From CAZMNY01 sp964567745 (GTDB lineage Bacteria; Planctomycetota; Planctomycetia; Pirellulales; Pirellulaceae): 64,000 nt of DNA. The stretch spans positions 1 to 64,000 of the forward strand of contig CAZMNY010000030.1 in NCBI GenBank assembly GCA_964567745.1, given 5' to 3'. The notes below the pieces were generated by a model. The model saw only the letters and a list, made by a program, of their open reading frames with translations. It did not search any database and was not told where the DNA came from. Shown here piece by piece: positions 17,963-26,303 of the stretch. Numbering within the stretch: the stretch's first letter is position 1; every line of letters begins with the position of its first letter. The translations under genes and the position numbers were made by a program.

Positions 17963-18044
17963 GGAGGGTATCCGAATGGCTAGGAGGTTGATTCGAAATC
18001 AACTGCCCCCTCGGGGGTTGAGGGTTCGAGTCCCTTGCCCTCCG
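17963..18044 (+). tRNA. tRNA-Ser (anticodon CGA)
   Basis: The acceptor arm is GGAGGGT (17963-17969) pairing with GCCCTCC (18037-18043, one G-U), with discriminator G at 18044. The anticodon stem GTTGA/TCAAC encloses loop TTCGAAA with anticodon CGA, which reads UCG. A long class II variable arm (CCCCCTCGGGGG) and the T-loop TTCGAGT complete a serine tRNA. CCA is not encoded. A rho-independent terminator follows at 18109. Confidence 0.96.
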
Positions 18045-18108
18045 CTCCTCGTCAGTATTCGCACCGACACGCAGGTCGTCGCGTTTCTCGGCAAGGCCTA
18101 ACACGTTA

Positions 18109-18145
18109 AGGCGAGCGACTTTTTTACAGAGTCGCTCGCCTTTTT
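18109..18145 (+). terminator. Rho-independent terminator after tRNA-Ser
   Basis: A perfect 12-bp stem, AGGCGAGCGACT (18109-18120) with its inverse at 18130-18141, has a 9-nt loop and ends in TTTTT. It lies 65 bp after the tRNA and is the obvious end of that transcript. Confidence 0.9.
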
Positions 18146-18368
18146 CGTTTCTTGCTTGCACGCTCTTGCATCGTTTCGCCGTACCTCGCATCCCTGGTGG
18201 CCTGCGACCGACAAGGCCCGTGGCTGGGCCTTCCAGCGCTTCCAGCCGCAGTGGCCGTTTCTGAGTTGCCAACTAGTCGCCAACACAGAGGGTCACGTTG
18301 CGGCGCGATTAGGTAAGACGCCTAAGCTCGTCGCCGGACGCAACTCTTGCTGGCGAAGGACGAAGTAA

Positions 18369-18493
18369 ACAAGGACGCTCAGCCGTGGTTTGTGGCCATT
18401 TATGTAGGCTGATTACTACTGGGGCATCGTCACGAATTCAACGACTTACCTAGATCGCCGTATGACCACAAACCACGGCTGAGCGTCTTTGTC
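18369..18493. mobile_element. Element with long inverted repeats (MITE-like candidate)
   Basis: An arm of about 31 bp (18369-18399, with core GACGCTCAGCCGTGGTTTGT) recurs inverted at 18462-18493 with about three differences, around a 60-bp centre. It has no coding capacity and no U-run. It sits between the tRNA terminator and the kinase-TPR gene. It could be a non-autonomous transposon or a very long hairpin RNA. No second copy is present in the window. Confidence 0.5.
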
Positions 18494-18665
18494 CCTGCGG
18501 GTTTGACTCACGTCAAAACATCACTGCGGCAGGATGCCCCAGCCACGTTCGTGTCGCGCAAGGCTTGGGGGGGCACCGCGGCTATCGTAAAGCCGGTACA
18601 ATGATCGCACGGCGCAATCGCGCGTGCATTCTTGTATTACCTTGGTCGCGATATCCGCAGTTCGA

Positions 18666-21600
18666 ATGCCTGAAAAAGACCGGATTGATGAATGGCTTCA
18701 ACGGCTCAGATCGGGCGCGACTGGCGACTTCGGCGAACTCGATAGCGAGTTGCTCAGCGCGGTTCGAGATCGAGCCGGCGAGAGAGGCGCGAAGTTCACC
18801 GAGGCCGAATTATTGGCTGGTCTCGACCTGGCTCGAACCGAACTCGACCGATTCAAGGGGACCACGGAGGCGGACTTACTCGATTGGATTGCGTCGTTGA
18901 CGTCGTTGTCCAAATCAAGGCCCGCTGGCGGAGATGACGGCAGCGAGGCGGACGAGACGCTTGTCAAATCCGGCGGGGATGACGGCGCAGATGATACGTC
19001 AGTGAAACTCGCGGCGAACAACGCAGACGAAACATGGGCGAAGCCAGCACCTCGTCGCGAAGCCTTCTCGCTGACGGCCGCCATCGACAAAATGGACGAT
19101 TTTCTCAGCTGGCGATTTGAAAAGCGTTGGCCATTGTCTCGAATCGCCGAGCAGCTGAATTGCACGACCGATGAGGCAGCTGCCGTATTGCGTCTTGGTT
19201 TGCAGCGGCATTTCGCTGACCCACTCGATCGTGATGCCGTCCGCGTGTTGCCGATCGACACGGAGTTCGCCAAGCTGCTCGAGCAGATCGACAAGGGTCA
19301 ACTCATTGACCGCGAGAAGCTGTCTCTCGATCTGCCAGAGTCTACGGCTGAGCTCACTCAAGTTCTTGATCGCCTTGACCGGTATGAACAGGAAACTATC
19401 CACTCGAATCAAACGCTGGTCGTGGAGTCAGGAGGAGCGGCGCAACAAAACGGCGAAGGGAAGGCGGCGGCTCCGAGAGGGCAAATGTTCGGCGATTACG
19501 AGTTGTTGGAAATCGTCGCCAAGGGCGGCATGGGCGTTGTCCATAAAGCCCTGCAAGCAAAACTTAATCGCGTCGTGGCGATCAAGACGATTCTGGCTGG
19601 GCAATTTGCGGACAAGCAGGATGTCGATCGATTCTATGCGGAAGCCGAGTCGGCGGCGCACCTACGTCACCCCAACATCGTTTCCATTCACGAAATCGGA
19701 GAACACCAGGGCCAACACTTTTTCTCGATGGATTTTATCGACGGACAGAGTCTGGCCGATATGGTCCGTGAAAATGCCATGCCCGTGCGGCAAGCGGCCG
19801 AATACAGCATGGCGATTGCCGAAGCCATGCAGTACGCCCACGACCAGGGTATTCTCCACCGCGACCTGAAGCCCGCGAATATTTTGGTCGATCATGAAAA
19901 CACGCCTTTGATCAGCGACTTCGGGCTCGCCAAACAAGTCGACGGCCAGTCGCAGTTGACCATCGACGGGACGATTCTCGGCACGCCCAGCTACATGCCT
20001 CCAGAGCAGGCGAGCGGCCAACTCGATAACGTCGATCAACGCAGCGACGTTTATTCGCTGGGCGCTATCCTGTTCGAACTGCTGACCGGCAGTCCGCCCT
20101 TTCGATCATCATCGCCGTTCGAGACGATTCGACAGGTTTTGGAAACCGAACCCGTTTCGCCGAGAATGCTCAATAGCAACGTTCCCGCCGATCTGGAGAC
20201 AATCTGCCTCAAGTGTTTGCAGAAAGAAAGGGCCAAGCGTTTTCAATCGTCGCAAGAGTTAGCTGACGAGTTGAAACGCTACTTGGGGGGCGAGCCGATT
20301 TTGTCTCGACCGGTTGGACGATTGGAGCGAGTACGGCGATGGTGCTACCGCAATCCCAAAATGGCCACACTTGCCGGAACGACAATCCTGGCGTTCTTGG
20401 CGATATTCGTGACTGTGACCGTCGCCTATTTTAAGACGACAACAGCGCTCGCCAACGAAAAAATCGCCCGGGCCGATGCGGAAGAAAGTTTTCAACAGGC
20501 TCGGCAGGCGGTTGATGAGTTCTATACGACCGTTTCTGAAGACACGTTACTGAATCGCTACGGCATGCAGCCGATTCGCCGAGCATTGCTCAAAAAAGCG
20601 CTCGACTATTACCAGCAGTTTCTCGAGCAACGCCGTGATGATCCGACAATTGCGGATGAAGTCGCGATGACGTTTTATCGCGTTGGATTCATCAGCGATC
20701 AAATGGGTTCGCGAGATGAGGCGATCGCATCGTTTCAGCACGCTCGAGCCATTCAAGAAAAGCTGGTTGCCAAAACGCCCAATGACGCATCCCGATTACA
20801 TGCGTTGAGCGATACGCTGGTTGACATCGCGAGAATTCAATTGGATAGCGACGAAGAAACGGAGCGCCTTCAAAAGCGAGTCATTGAGCTGCGTGAACAG
20901 ATGGTGTCGGTTGACCGCAGCAATGCCGAGTTCGCGAGAGAACTCGCCAACGGCCACATGAATCTGGGAATCCTCTACCGCGAGCGAGCCAAGCGATCTC
21001 AGGGCGAGTCCGCCGCCGCAGAACGCGCAGGTGGCAAGCCGAGAGCCGAGCAACTCGCCAAGGCTGGGCGCGAGCAACACAGCCGAGCAGTTGAAGAATA
21101 CGAGAAAGCTCAGACGATTCGCCGCGAGTTCATCGGCAAAAAGAGCGGTCAAAACAAAAAAGTCGTTATGAACTACGCCATGGGTTTCTTCAATCTCGGT
21201 CAAGCCGCTGCTGACATCCTGGACATCGAGGCAGCGGAGAAGAACTACAAGTTAGCCATCGACGAGTTCCGCTCGCTACAAGATGACTCGAAACCGGATT
21301 TCGTTACGGATCTGAATCTAGCAACCTGTCATCGCGTGTTGGCGGACCACTACAGCAAACACGGCGCGGACGGCAAGGCGCGAGAGAACTATGAAATTGC
21401 CGAAGGAATTCTGACGCCGCTTGCCTTTCGAAATCCGGACGAGCTAAATTTTCGACGCGCGCTGGCGGACACATACAAGAATCGCGGACAAGCTCAATTC
21501 GAACGCGGGGAACGCAAAGAAGCACTTCGACTTTTGGGGCAAGCGCTCGAGCTTGAAGAAGCACTCACCGAACGCAATCCGGAACTTTCCAGAGACCGAA

Positions 21601-22094
21601 ATTCGTTCCACGACACGACCATCGCTTTCGCGCAATACCACCTCGAACTCAACAATCCCAACGAGGCCATTGCCGCTTTGCGTTCCTTGCAAACGTTCTA
21701 CTCCAAGGCCATCCAAGGGCCGCTCATCGAGTATCCGGGAGAACGAAAAAAGGCTCAGACGAGACAAGTGGATGTCTCGATCATCCTGGGCGATGTTTGC
21801 GTTTCAGAAAACCAGCTCGCCGCCGCTTTGGAAGCCTATGAGGCCGCGCTGAAGATCCTCTTGCTCTCGGTCGACTCGGGGAATGATCTCACTCGATCCC
21901 GCGCCGACTATGCAACGACGTCGCTTCAGGCGAGTCAAATTGCCTACGACCTAAAGCAGGAATCAAAAGCTCGCGGATTGCTTCAGGAGGGGATGCGAGT
22001 GCTCGATCTTCTTCGGGCCAGAAACGCGGGCGAAGCGTGGTTCAAGGAACTTGACGAGTTCGCGACAGCTCTCAAGGCGGCCGATCCTGACTGA
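18666..22094 (+). CDS. Ser/Thr kinase with pseudo-sigma N-terminus and TPR tail
   Basis: 1142 residues from the ATG at 18666, which precedes 'PEKDRIDEWLQRLRSG'. Residues 43-84 ('ELDRFKGTTEADLLDWI') read like region 2 of planctomycete ECF factors, and 144-187 ('WPLSRIAEQLNCTTDEAAAVL') like region 4. The kinase domain is at about 275-540: Lys307 in VVAIKT, HRDLKPAN with Asp400, DFG from Asp418, 'GTPSYMPPEQ'. A membrane helix follows near 566-590, then about 550 residues of helical TPR-like repeats, presumably periplasmic. The glycine loop is KGGMG, slightly reduced from GxGxxG. The longer frame from 18624 adds 14 unlikely residues. The stop is followed by the signal-peptide gene at 22395. Target unknown. 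Confidence 0.9.
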   Translation: MPEKDRIDEWLQRLRSGATGDFGELDSELLSAVRDRAGERGAKFTEAELLAGLDLARTELDRFKGTTEADLLDWIASLTSLSKSRPAGGDDGSEADETLVKSGGDDGADDTSVKLAANNADETWAKPAPRREAFSLTAAIDKMDDFLSWRFEKRWPLSRIAEQLNCTTDEAAAVLRLGLQRHFADPLDRDAVRVLPIDTEFAKLLEQIDKGQLIDREKLSLDLPESTAELTQVLDRLDRYEQETIHSNQTLVVESGGAAQQNGEGKAAAPRGQMFGDYELLEIVAKGGMGVVHKALQAKLNRVVAIKTILAGQFADKQDVDRFYAEAESAAHLRHPNIVSIHEIGEHQGQHFFSMDFIDGQSLADMVRENAMPVRQAAEYSMAIAEAMQYAHDQGILHRDLKPANILVDHENTPLISDFGLAKQVDGQSQLTIDGTILGTPSYMPPEQASGQLDNVDQRSDVYSLGAILFELLTGSPPFRSSSPFETIRQVLETEPVSPRMLNSNVPADLETICLKCLQKERAKRFQSSQELADELKRYLGGEPILSRPVGRLERVRRWCYRNPKMATLAGTTILAFLAIFVTVTVAYFKTTTALANEKIARADAEESFQQARQAVDEFYTTVSEDTLLNRYGMQPIRRALLKKALDYYQQFLEQRRDDPTIADEVAMTFYRVGFISDQMGSRDEAIASFQHARAIQEKLVAKTPNDASRLHALSDTLVDIARIQLDSDEETERLQKRVIELREQMVSVDRSNAEFARELANGHMNLGILYRERAKRSQGESAAAERAGGKPRAEQLAKAGREQHSRAVEEYEKAQTIRREFIGKKSGQNKKVVMNYAMGFFNLGQAAADILDIEAAEKNYKLAIDEFRSLQDDSKPDFVTDLNLATCHRVLADHYSKHGADGKARENYEIAEGILTPLAFRNPDELNFRRALADTYKNRGQAQFERGERKEALRLLGQALELEEALTERNPELSRDRNSFHDTTIAFAQYHLELNNPNEAIAALRSLQTFYSKAIQGPLIEYPGERKKAQTRQVDVSIILGDVCVSENQLAAALEAYEAALKILLLSVDSGNDLTRSRADYATTSLQASQIAYDLKQESKARGLLQEGMRVLDLLRARNAGEAWFKELDEFATALKAADPD

Positions 22095-22394
22095 AGTCCT
22101 CGGTTAGGCGCAAGTGCTCAACAGGCTCAAGCCGATTTCTGAATCTGAGCATCCGGAAGATTGCAAACCCGCATGACACATGCCAACTAGCGCCGAGTCT
22201 CCTTGGAGAGACTACAAGAAAAATTCACAACGGTTGTGACAATCTCCGGATTCGACTTAAGGGCTACGGTGACTAACCGTATCTTTCGCGCCATTTTGTC
22301 GTTTTCGGCAAAAAGGACAAAACGCTCTCAACTCGCACGATCGAGCGGAACGATAAGACCGTTACGCTGTCGTCCGTCCCCTGCGAGCCAAGAC
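22095..22394. other. Interval before the barrel-like protein
   Basis: The frame of the next gene is open back to 22203, but those 64 residues show no family feature and precede a clear signal peptide, so I treat this as a leader. No hairpin or strong promoter was recognised. Confidence 0.45.
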
Positions 22395-23765
22395 ATGTTT
22401 TGCCGCCAATTGATTATCGTTAAAGGCCCGTTGTTGGCCGTCGCATTCTGTTGGCTCCTCTTCTGCACTCAGCGCGCTCAGGCCCAGACCGAGCAAGAGC
22501 TGTTGCAGCCGATTAACTTTCAGGATCTGGTAACACCGGCGACAGCTCAGCCCCCGACAGCTCAGCCCCCGACAGCTCAGCCCCCGACAACCCAGCCCCC
22601 GACAGGCAATCAACCGCCGTCTACGGTGCAGCCGCCGACGAGGACCAATCCGTCCGATCGGTCGATTCCACCGCGACCCCGACTGGACTTGCGCCGGCCG
22701 ACACTCGGTCGGTCGAGTCGCGTCAATACGCTTGGGGAATATCGCTCTGGCTATCTAGCGGATCGTCTGGCGCGTGCGCCAAACATGTTTGGTGACTTCT
22801 TCATGTCGGGCGGGCAAGCATTCATATTCGGACAAACCGGGCCGACCAATATCCGGGATGTAATGTTTGACATGCCGACCGCTGGCGGAAGTCGTCGCAT
22901 CAAGATCAGCGATAACAACCACGCGTTACCGACGGACCGCGTGTTCTTCATGTACAACCATTTCCACAACGCGCTGAATACCACCGTTGGCCCGGCGCCG
23001 CCTGGCAACAAATCGGTTGACCGTTACACGATCGGCCTGGAAAAAACGTTCTGGGATGGCGACGCATCCGCCGAGGTCAGGATGCCGTTCACCGGGACCT
23101 ATCACGTCGGCGGACCCGCACTGCCCACCGTCGAAGGCGGCAATGTCGGCAATCTGGCGTTGATCTTGAAGTTCGCTCTGCTTCGCTGGGACGACGCGGT
23201 TCTTTCAGCGGGCATGGGCATAGACATGCCCACGGGCAGCGACTTAACTGTCGACTTGCGGCCCCGCGGCTTGTTGCTGGAGAACGAATCCACACACCTG
23301 CTCCCCTATGTGGGCGCGAGCATGACGCCGACGGAACGATCGTTCTGCCACATCTTCGCTCAGTTGGATCTTGCCACGAGCGGCAATTCATTGACGTTTT
23401 TTGATCCCGTCGGCGCACCGACGCCGCTTGGCGTATTGAATGAACAGAATCTGCTGTACTTCGACGTCGGCGGTGGCTTTTGGTTGTACCAGAATCCAGA
23501 TGCTCGGTTCTGCACTGGATTGGCCGTCGTATCCGAACTCCATCTCACCAGCACCATTCAAGACGCGGATAAGCTGAATGTTCCTGGAGTCGGTGTCTTC
23601 GGCAATCAGAACAACCGCCAAGATTCTTCGAACGCGACCATCGGAGTTCATCTGCAGATGGGACCGCGAAGCACGTTTCACGTCGGCGGCGTACTACCGC
23701 TGAGAACCGGCGCGGACCAGGGATTTGATTCGGAAATCCAAGCGGCTTTCAACTGCCGGTACTAA
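22395..23765 (+). CDS. Secreted or outer-membrane protein with Pro-rich N-terminus
   Basis: 456 residues from the ATG at 22395. Residues 1-33 form a signal peptide (hydrophobic 'PLLAVAFCWLLFC', then AQA). A Pro/Thr/Gln linker follows with four PTAQP-like repeats, coded by a 15-bp tandem repeat. The body is Gly/aromatic-rich with alternating strands and ends 'SEIQAAFNCRY', a C-terminal aromatic consistent with an outer-membrane barrel. I do not recognise a named family; the style is that of planctomycete transporter-like barrels. It is convergent with the cyclase gene at 23809. Confidence 0.7.
   Translation: MFCRQLIIVKGPLLAVAFCWLLFCTQRAQAQTEQELLQPINFQDLVTPATAQPPTAQPPTAQPPTTQPPTGNQPPSTVQPPTRTNPSDRSIPPRPRLDLRRPTLGRSSRVNTLGEYRSGYLADRLARAPNMFGDFFMSGGQAFIFGQTGPTNIRDVMFDMPTAGGSRRIKISDNNHALPTDRVFFMYNHFHNALNTTVGPAPPGNKSVDRYTIGLEKTFWDGDASAEVRMPFTGTYHVGGPALPTVEGGNVGNLALILKFALLRWDDAVLSAGMGIDMPTGSDLTVDLRPRGLLLENESTHLLPYVGASMTPTERSFCHIFAQLDLATSGNSLTFFDPVGAPTPLGVLNEQNLLYFDVGGGFWLYQNPDARFCTGLAVVSELHLTSTIQDADKLNVPGVGVFGNQNNRQDSSNATIGVHLQMGPRSTFHVGGVLPLRTGADQGFDSEIQAAFNCRY
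22549..22608. repeat. 15-bp in-frame tandem repeat
   Basis: Three copies of GACAGCTCAGCCCCC and one variant (GACAACCCAGCCCCC) stand head to tail and encode TAQPP/TTQPP repeats in the linker of the secreted protein. Such repeats change copy number easily by slippage. Confidence 0.8.
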
Positions 23766-23808
23766 GCGCCGTTCTTCGGCGCAGAGTTTTCCGCTCAACG
23801 TTCGCAAC

Positions 23809-25557
23809 TCACTTTGTGTCCATTCGAATAGCCAGGTCAAACGGCTCGTCCTCGCCGCGAAGTTCCTGGATGCGCTTGAACAGCAGACTCGCGACTGCAT
23901 CTTTATTGTCTTCGCTGAGTTGCTGCAGCAACGGTTCGGCAGCCTCGAACTCCTGCCGTTCGTAATGGCCCAACGCCTGCTCGTACGTCGTCGAAAGGCT
24001 GGTCCAGGCTGCGTCGACTTCGGCGCCGAAGAGTTGGTGAACCTCCACTGGTTCGCGGATCCCAACGAGATAAAGACTGCAAACTCGGCGAGTTGCGAAA
24101 GGCAAATCGAGTTGGCTGTGCGTGGGCGTTGAGATCAAGATCGGCAAGCCGACGTGTTTCGTTGCGCTCTCAATCCGACTGGCAAGATTGACCGCGTGGC
24201 CGCGCGGTCCGTACTTTAGTCGGTGCCTGCTTCCGGCGTTGCCAACCAATGCCGGGCCGGAGTGAATACCGATGCCAACATCGAGCGGAGACTCTAACAC
24301 TTCGCCCCATTTTTCGTTGAGCGACGGCAGTTGTTTTCGCATCGCCAAGGCGGCCTGGCACGCCAGCGTCGCGTGACGCGACTGATCGGTCGGGGCGTTC
24401 CACATCGCCGCCAATCCATCGCCGTAGTAATCAATGATCACTCCGTTTTGGAGCAAGATCTGGTCGGTGAGCGAGTCCATCACGTCGCTCACCAACTCGT
24501 AGGTCCGTCTCGGTCCCAAACGTTGGGACATTTGAGAAAAGCCGCGAATGTCTGAGAAAAGGACGCTGATGTCGCGCTGATTGCCTTCCAACAAATTGGG
24601 GTTTTGTTGGAGTTCGCGCACCAATTCAGGTGACGAAAACTGTTCGAATTGGACGCGCATGCGAGCCGCTTCGGTCTCTTTGTCGACCCGCGCCAATCCC
24701 GAGCTCACCGCACTCGCCAACAACTGGACGACCTGCGCCTCCAATGGCTGAATCCCCTGTTTGCGCGACTGCGACCGAACATCACGAGAGCCGTACACGA
24801 CGCCGATGATCTTTTCGTTTCGATCAAAAATCGGAGACGCCACGACCGACTCGACCTGCATCAAGCTGGCGGCCCGAGTCGAACCTGTTGGGCTTTGAAA
24901 CCAAGTGCGACGTTCCGCCAACACGCGAGCCAAAACGGATCGGCTGAAACTGGCGGCCGCCGATTCTCCTTGAATGCTTGACTCCATCACCTGCCACTGA
25001 TCGGCATCGTCGCGCAGTAACACGAGCCCTCGGTCCAAGCCGACTAGATCGACTACGGCGCGAGCTGTCTCCTGGTAGAACGCAGCTGACCCTATCGCCG
25101 ATTTTTGCACGGTCAACAGAGTTTCAAACCAGTGAGCTAAGACGGCGGGCGATGGTGATTCGCCGAGCGAGGCCAGTGAGTTCTGTGATTCCGATTCGAT
25201 ATCGGGGCGGACCGGGCGGTTGATCGTTTGCAGATCGGAATCGTCGTCTCCCGTTATTTCGCAAACAATTGTGAGTGTCGTGTACCCAAGCGTCAATTCA
25301 ATTGGCGCAGGCCGAGTCAGCATGTCGCCCTTCTCAACTTCAGTCTCATCCGCGAGCGTGAACGCCGTTCCAAGATTCGTTAGCTTGAGCTGACCGCCCG
25401 GTAATTCAAGCAGTTGCAACTGATCACGCGACACATAACGGTCGCGAATAACAATGCGGCGGACGCCTTCCTTCTCGATGCGGCCGAACTCAATCGGTCC
25501 CAACTCATGAGTGAACTGTTCGTTCTGCTGATCATTGGCCACTGTGATTTGCAACAT
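23809..25557 (-). CDS. FHA-GAF class III adenylate/guanylate cyclase
   Basis: 582 residues. An FHA domain occupies about 1-105 ('EFGRIEKEGVRRIVIRDRYVSRDQ', the phospho-Thr-binding R..S..H-like pattern with Asp in place of His). A GAF domain is at about 140-290. The class III cyclase domain is at about 330-500: metal Asp in 'VLFSDIRGFSQMSQR', 'DYYGDGLAAMWNAP', second set 'GIGIHSGPALVGNAGS'. A C-terminal TPR-like segment follows ('ALGHYERQEFEAAEPLL'). No membrane helix is present, so it is cytosolic. FHA input suggests control by Ser/Thr phosphorylation, and a kinase lies 1.7 kb away. Nucleotide specificity is not settled from sequence. Confidence 0.92.
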   Translation of the reverse strand: MLQITVANDQQNEQFTHELGPIEFGRIEKEGVRRIVIRDRYVSRDQLQLLELPGGQLKLTNLGTAFTLADETEVEKGDMLTRPAPIELTLGYTTLTIVCEITGDDDSDLQTINRPVRPDIESESQNSLASLGESPSPAVLAHWFETLLTVQKSAIGSAAFYQETARAVVDLVGLDRGLVLLRDDADQWQVMESSIQGESAAASFSRSVLARVLAERRTWFQSPTGSTRAASLMQVESVVASPIFDRNEKIIGVVYGSRDVRSQSRKQGIQPLEAQVVQLLASAVSSGLARVDKETEAARMRVQFEQFSSPELVRELQQNPNLLEGNQRDISVLFSDIRGFSQMSQRLGPRRTYELVSDVMDSLTDQILLQNGVIIDYYGDGLAAMWNAPTDQSRHATLACQAALAMRKQLPSLNEKWGEVLESPLDVGIGIHSGPALVGNAGSRHRLKYGPRGHAVNLASRIESATKHVGLPILISTPTHSQLDLPFATRRVCSLYLVGIREPVEVHQLFGAEVDAAWTSLSTTYEQALGHYERQEFEAAEPLLQQLSEDNKDAVASLLFKRIQELRGEDEPFDLAIRMDTK

Positions 25558-25991
25558 GCCGGCTACACTCCCGCAACTTGACAGGCTGAAGGAATCTTGC
25601 GATTCGTCACGACGCGGTCGTTATCTTGATTGGGCACGTTGGCGGCGAGACCTGCACTAAGGACTTGTGCGGAGCGAATTGAAGTATGAATGATGAAGCA
25701 ATACGTGACCGATCGCAAGCGTATTCAAATCCCCACCATAGCGACAACTCCAATCGCAGCGTCCGTTCGCTCGACCATTGTCGGACAAATCAATCGTCAA
25801 TCACGTCCAGCAGCGGGTCGAGCCCAAGCTTGTTGCACGAGGCCGGGAGCTCGTCCCTTCCGTGCACTCGGCGCCGCAACGATTCAAGTTTGACATCGCC
25901 ATCACGAAACAGCTCATCTTCCAGCAAGAGAAAGAACTGAAACGAGCCAGCTTTTCCTTGCCACGCTGAGCGGCCGATCAGCTGCCGGTCA
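25558..25991. other. Interval with possible decayed coding DNA
   Basis: There is no intact gene. A minus-strand open frame (25790-25978) encodes a protein-like stretch ('FQFFLLLEDELFRDGDVKLESL') that I cannot place; it overlaps the next remnant at its 5' end and may be another relic. Short plus-strand frames show no family features. Confidence 0.35.
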
Positions 25992-26273
25992 ATGCGGAAA
26001 CTGGCCGAGGACCTCACCGACGGTAAGGCCGACACGTTCGTGTCTGCGGCTCATGCCTATGCCCTGGCTGCCGCAACGGTTCGCCCCTTCAACGGCGAAA
26101 TGCTTGCACAAGAGAAGAAACGCCACCAACGATACGCTGACCTTTCGCTGGCTTGTCTGAATGATGCGATTGCTGCGGGCTACGACAAGCTAGATTCGCT
26201 TCGAGACGCCCCAGACTTAAAAGAGCTTCGTGACCTACCGAAAATTCGCAATTTGCTTAAGACCTTAAAGTGA
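25992..26273 (+). pseudogene. C-terminal relic of a planctomycete kinase-TPR protein
   Basis: The frame encodes 93 residues ending 'DLSLACLNDAIAAGYDKLDSLRDAPDLKELRDLPKIRNLL'. That is the usual closing motif of planctomycete Ser/Thr kinase or WD/TPR proteins ('...AVAAGYxDxxxLxxDxDLxPLRxxxxFxxLL'). No kinase domain lies upstream; the preceding DNA has no long in-frame extension. It is therefore most likely the surviving tail of a deleted gene. Alternatively it is a small free-standing protein. Confidence 0.55.
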
Positions 26274-26303
26274 TTGCCGAAAAAAATCTCCTGGCTTGAT
26301 TCA

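Noticed and set aside
17676..18101. Plus-strand frame over the CBS gene and tRNA
   Set aside because: It overlaps tRNA-Ser and is antisense to the CBS protein.
22540..22620. Repeats at 22549 and 47747 as CRISPR
   Set aside because: They are head-to-tail coding repeats with no spacers and no cas genes nearby.
25790..26035. Minus-strand 81-codon frame as an intact gene
   Set aside because: It overlaps the kinase-tail relic and I cannot place it in a family; kept only as a possible relic.
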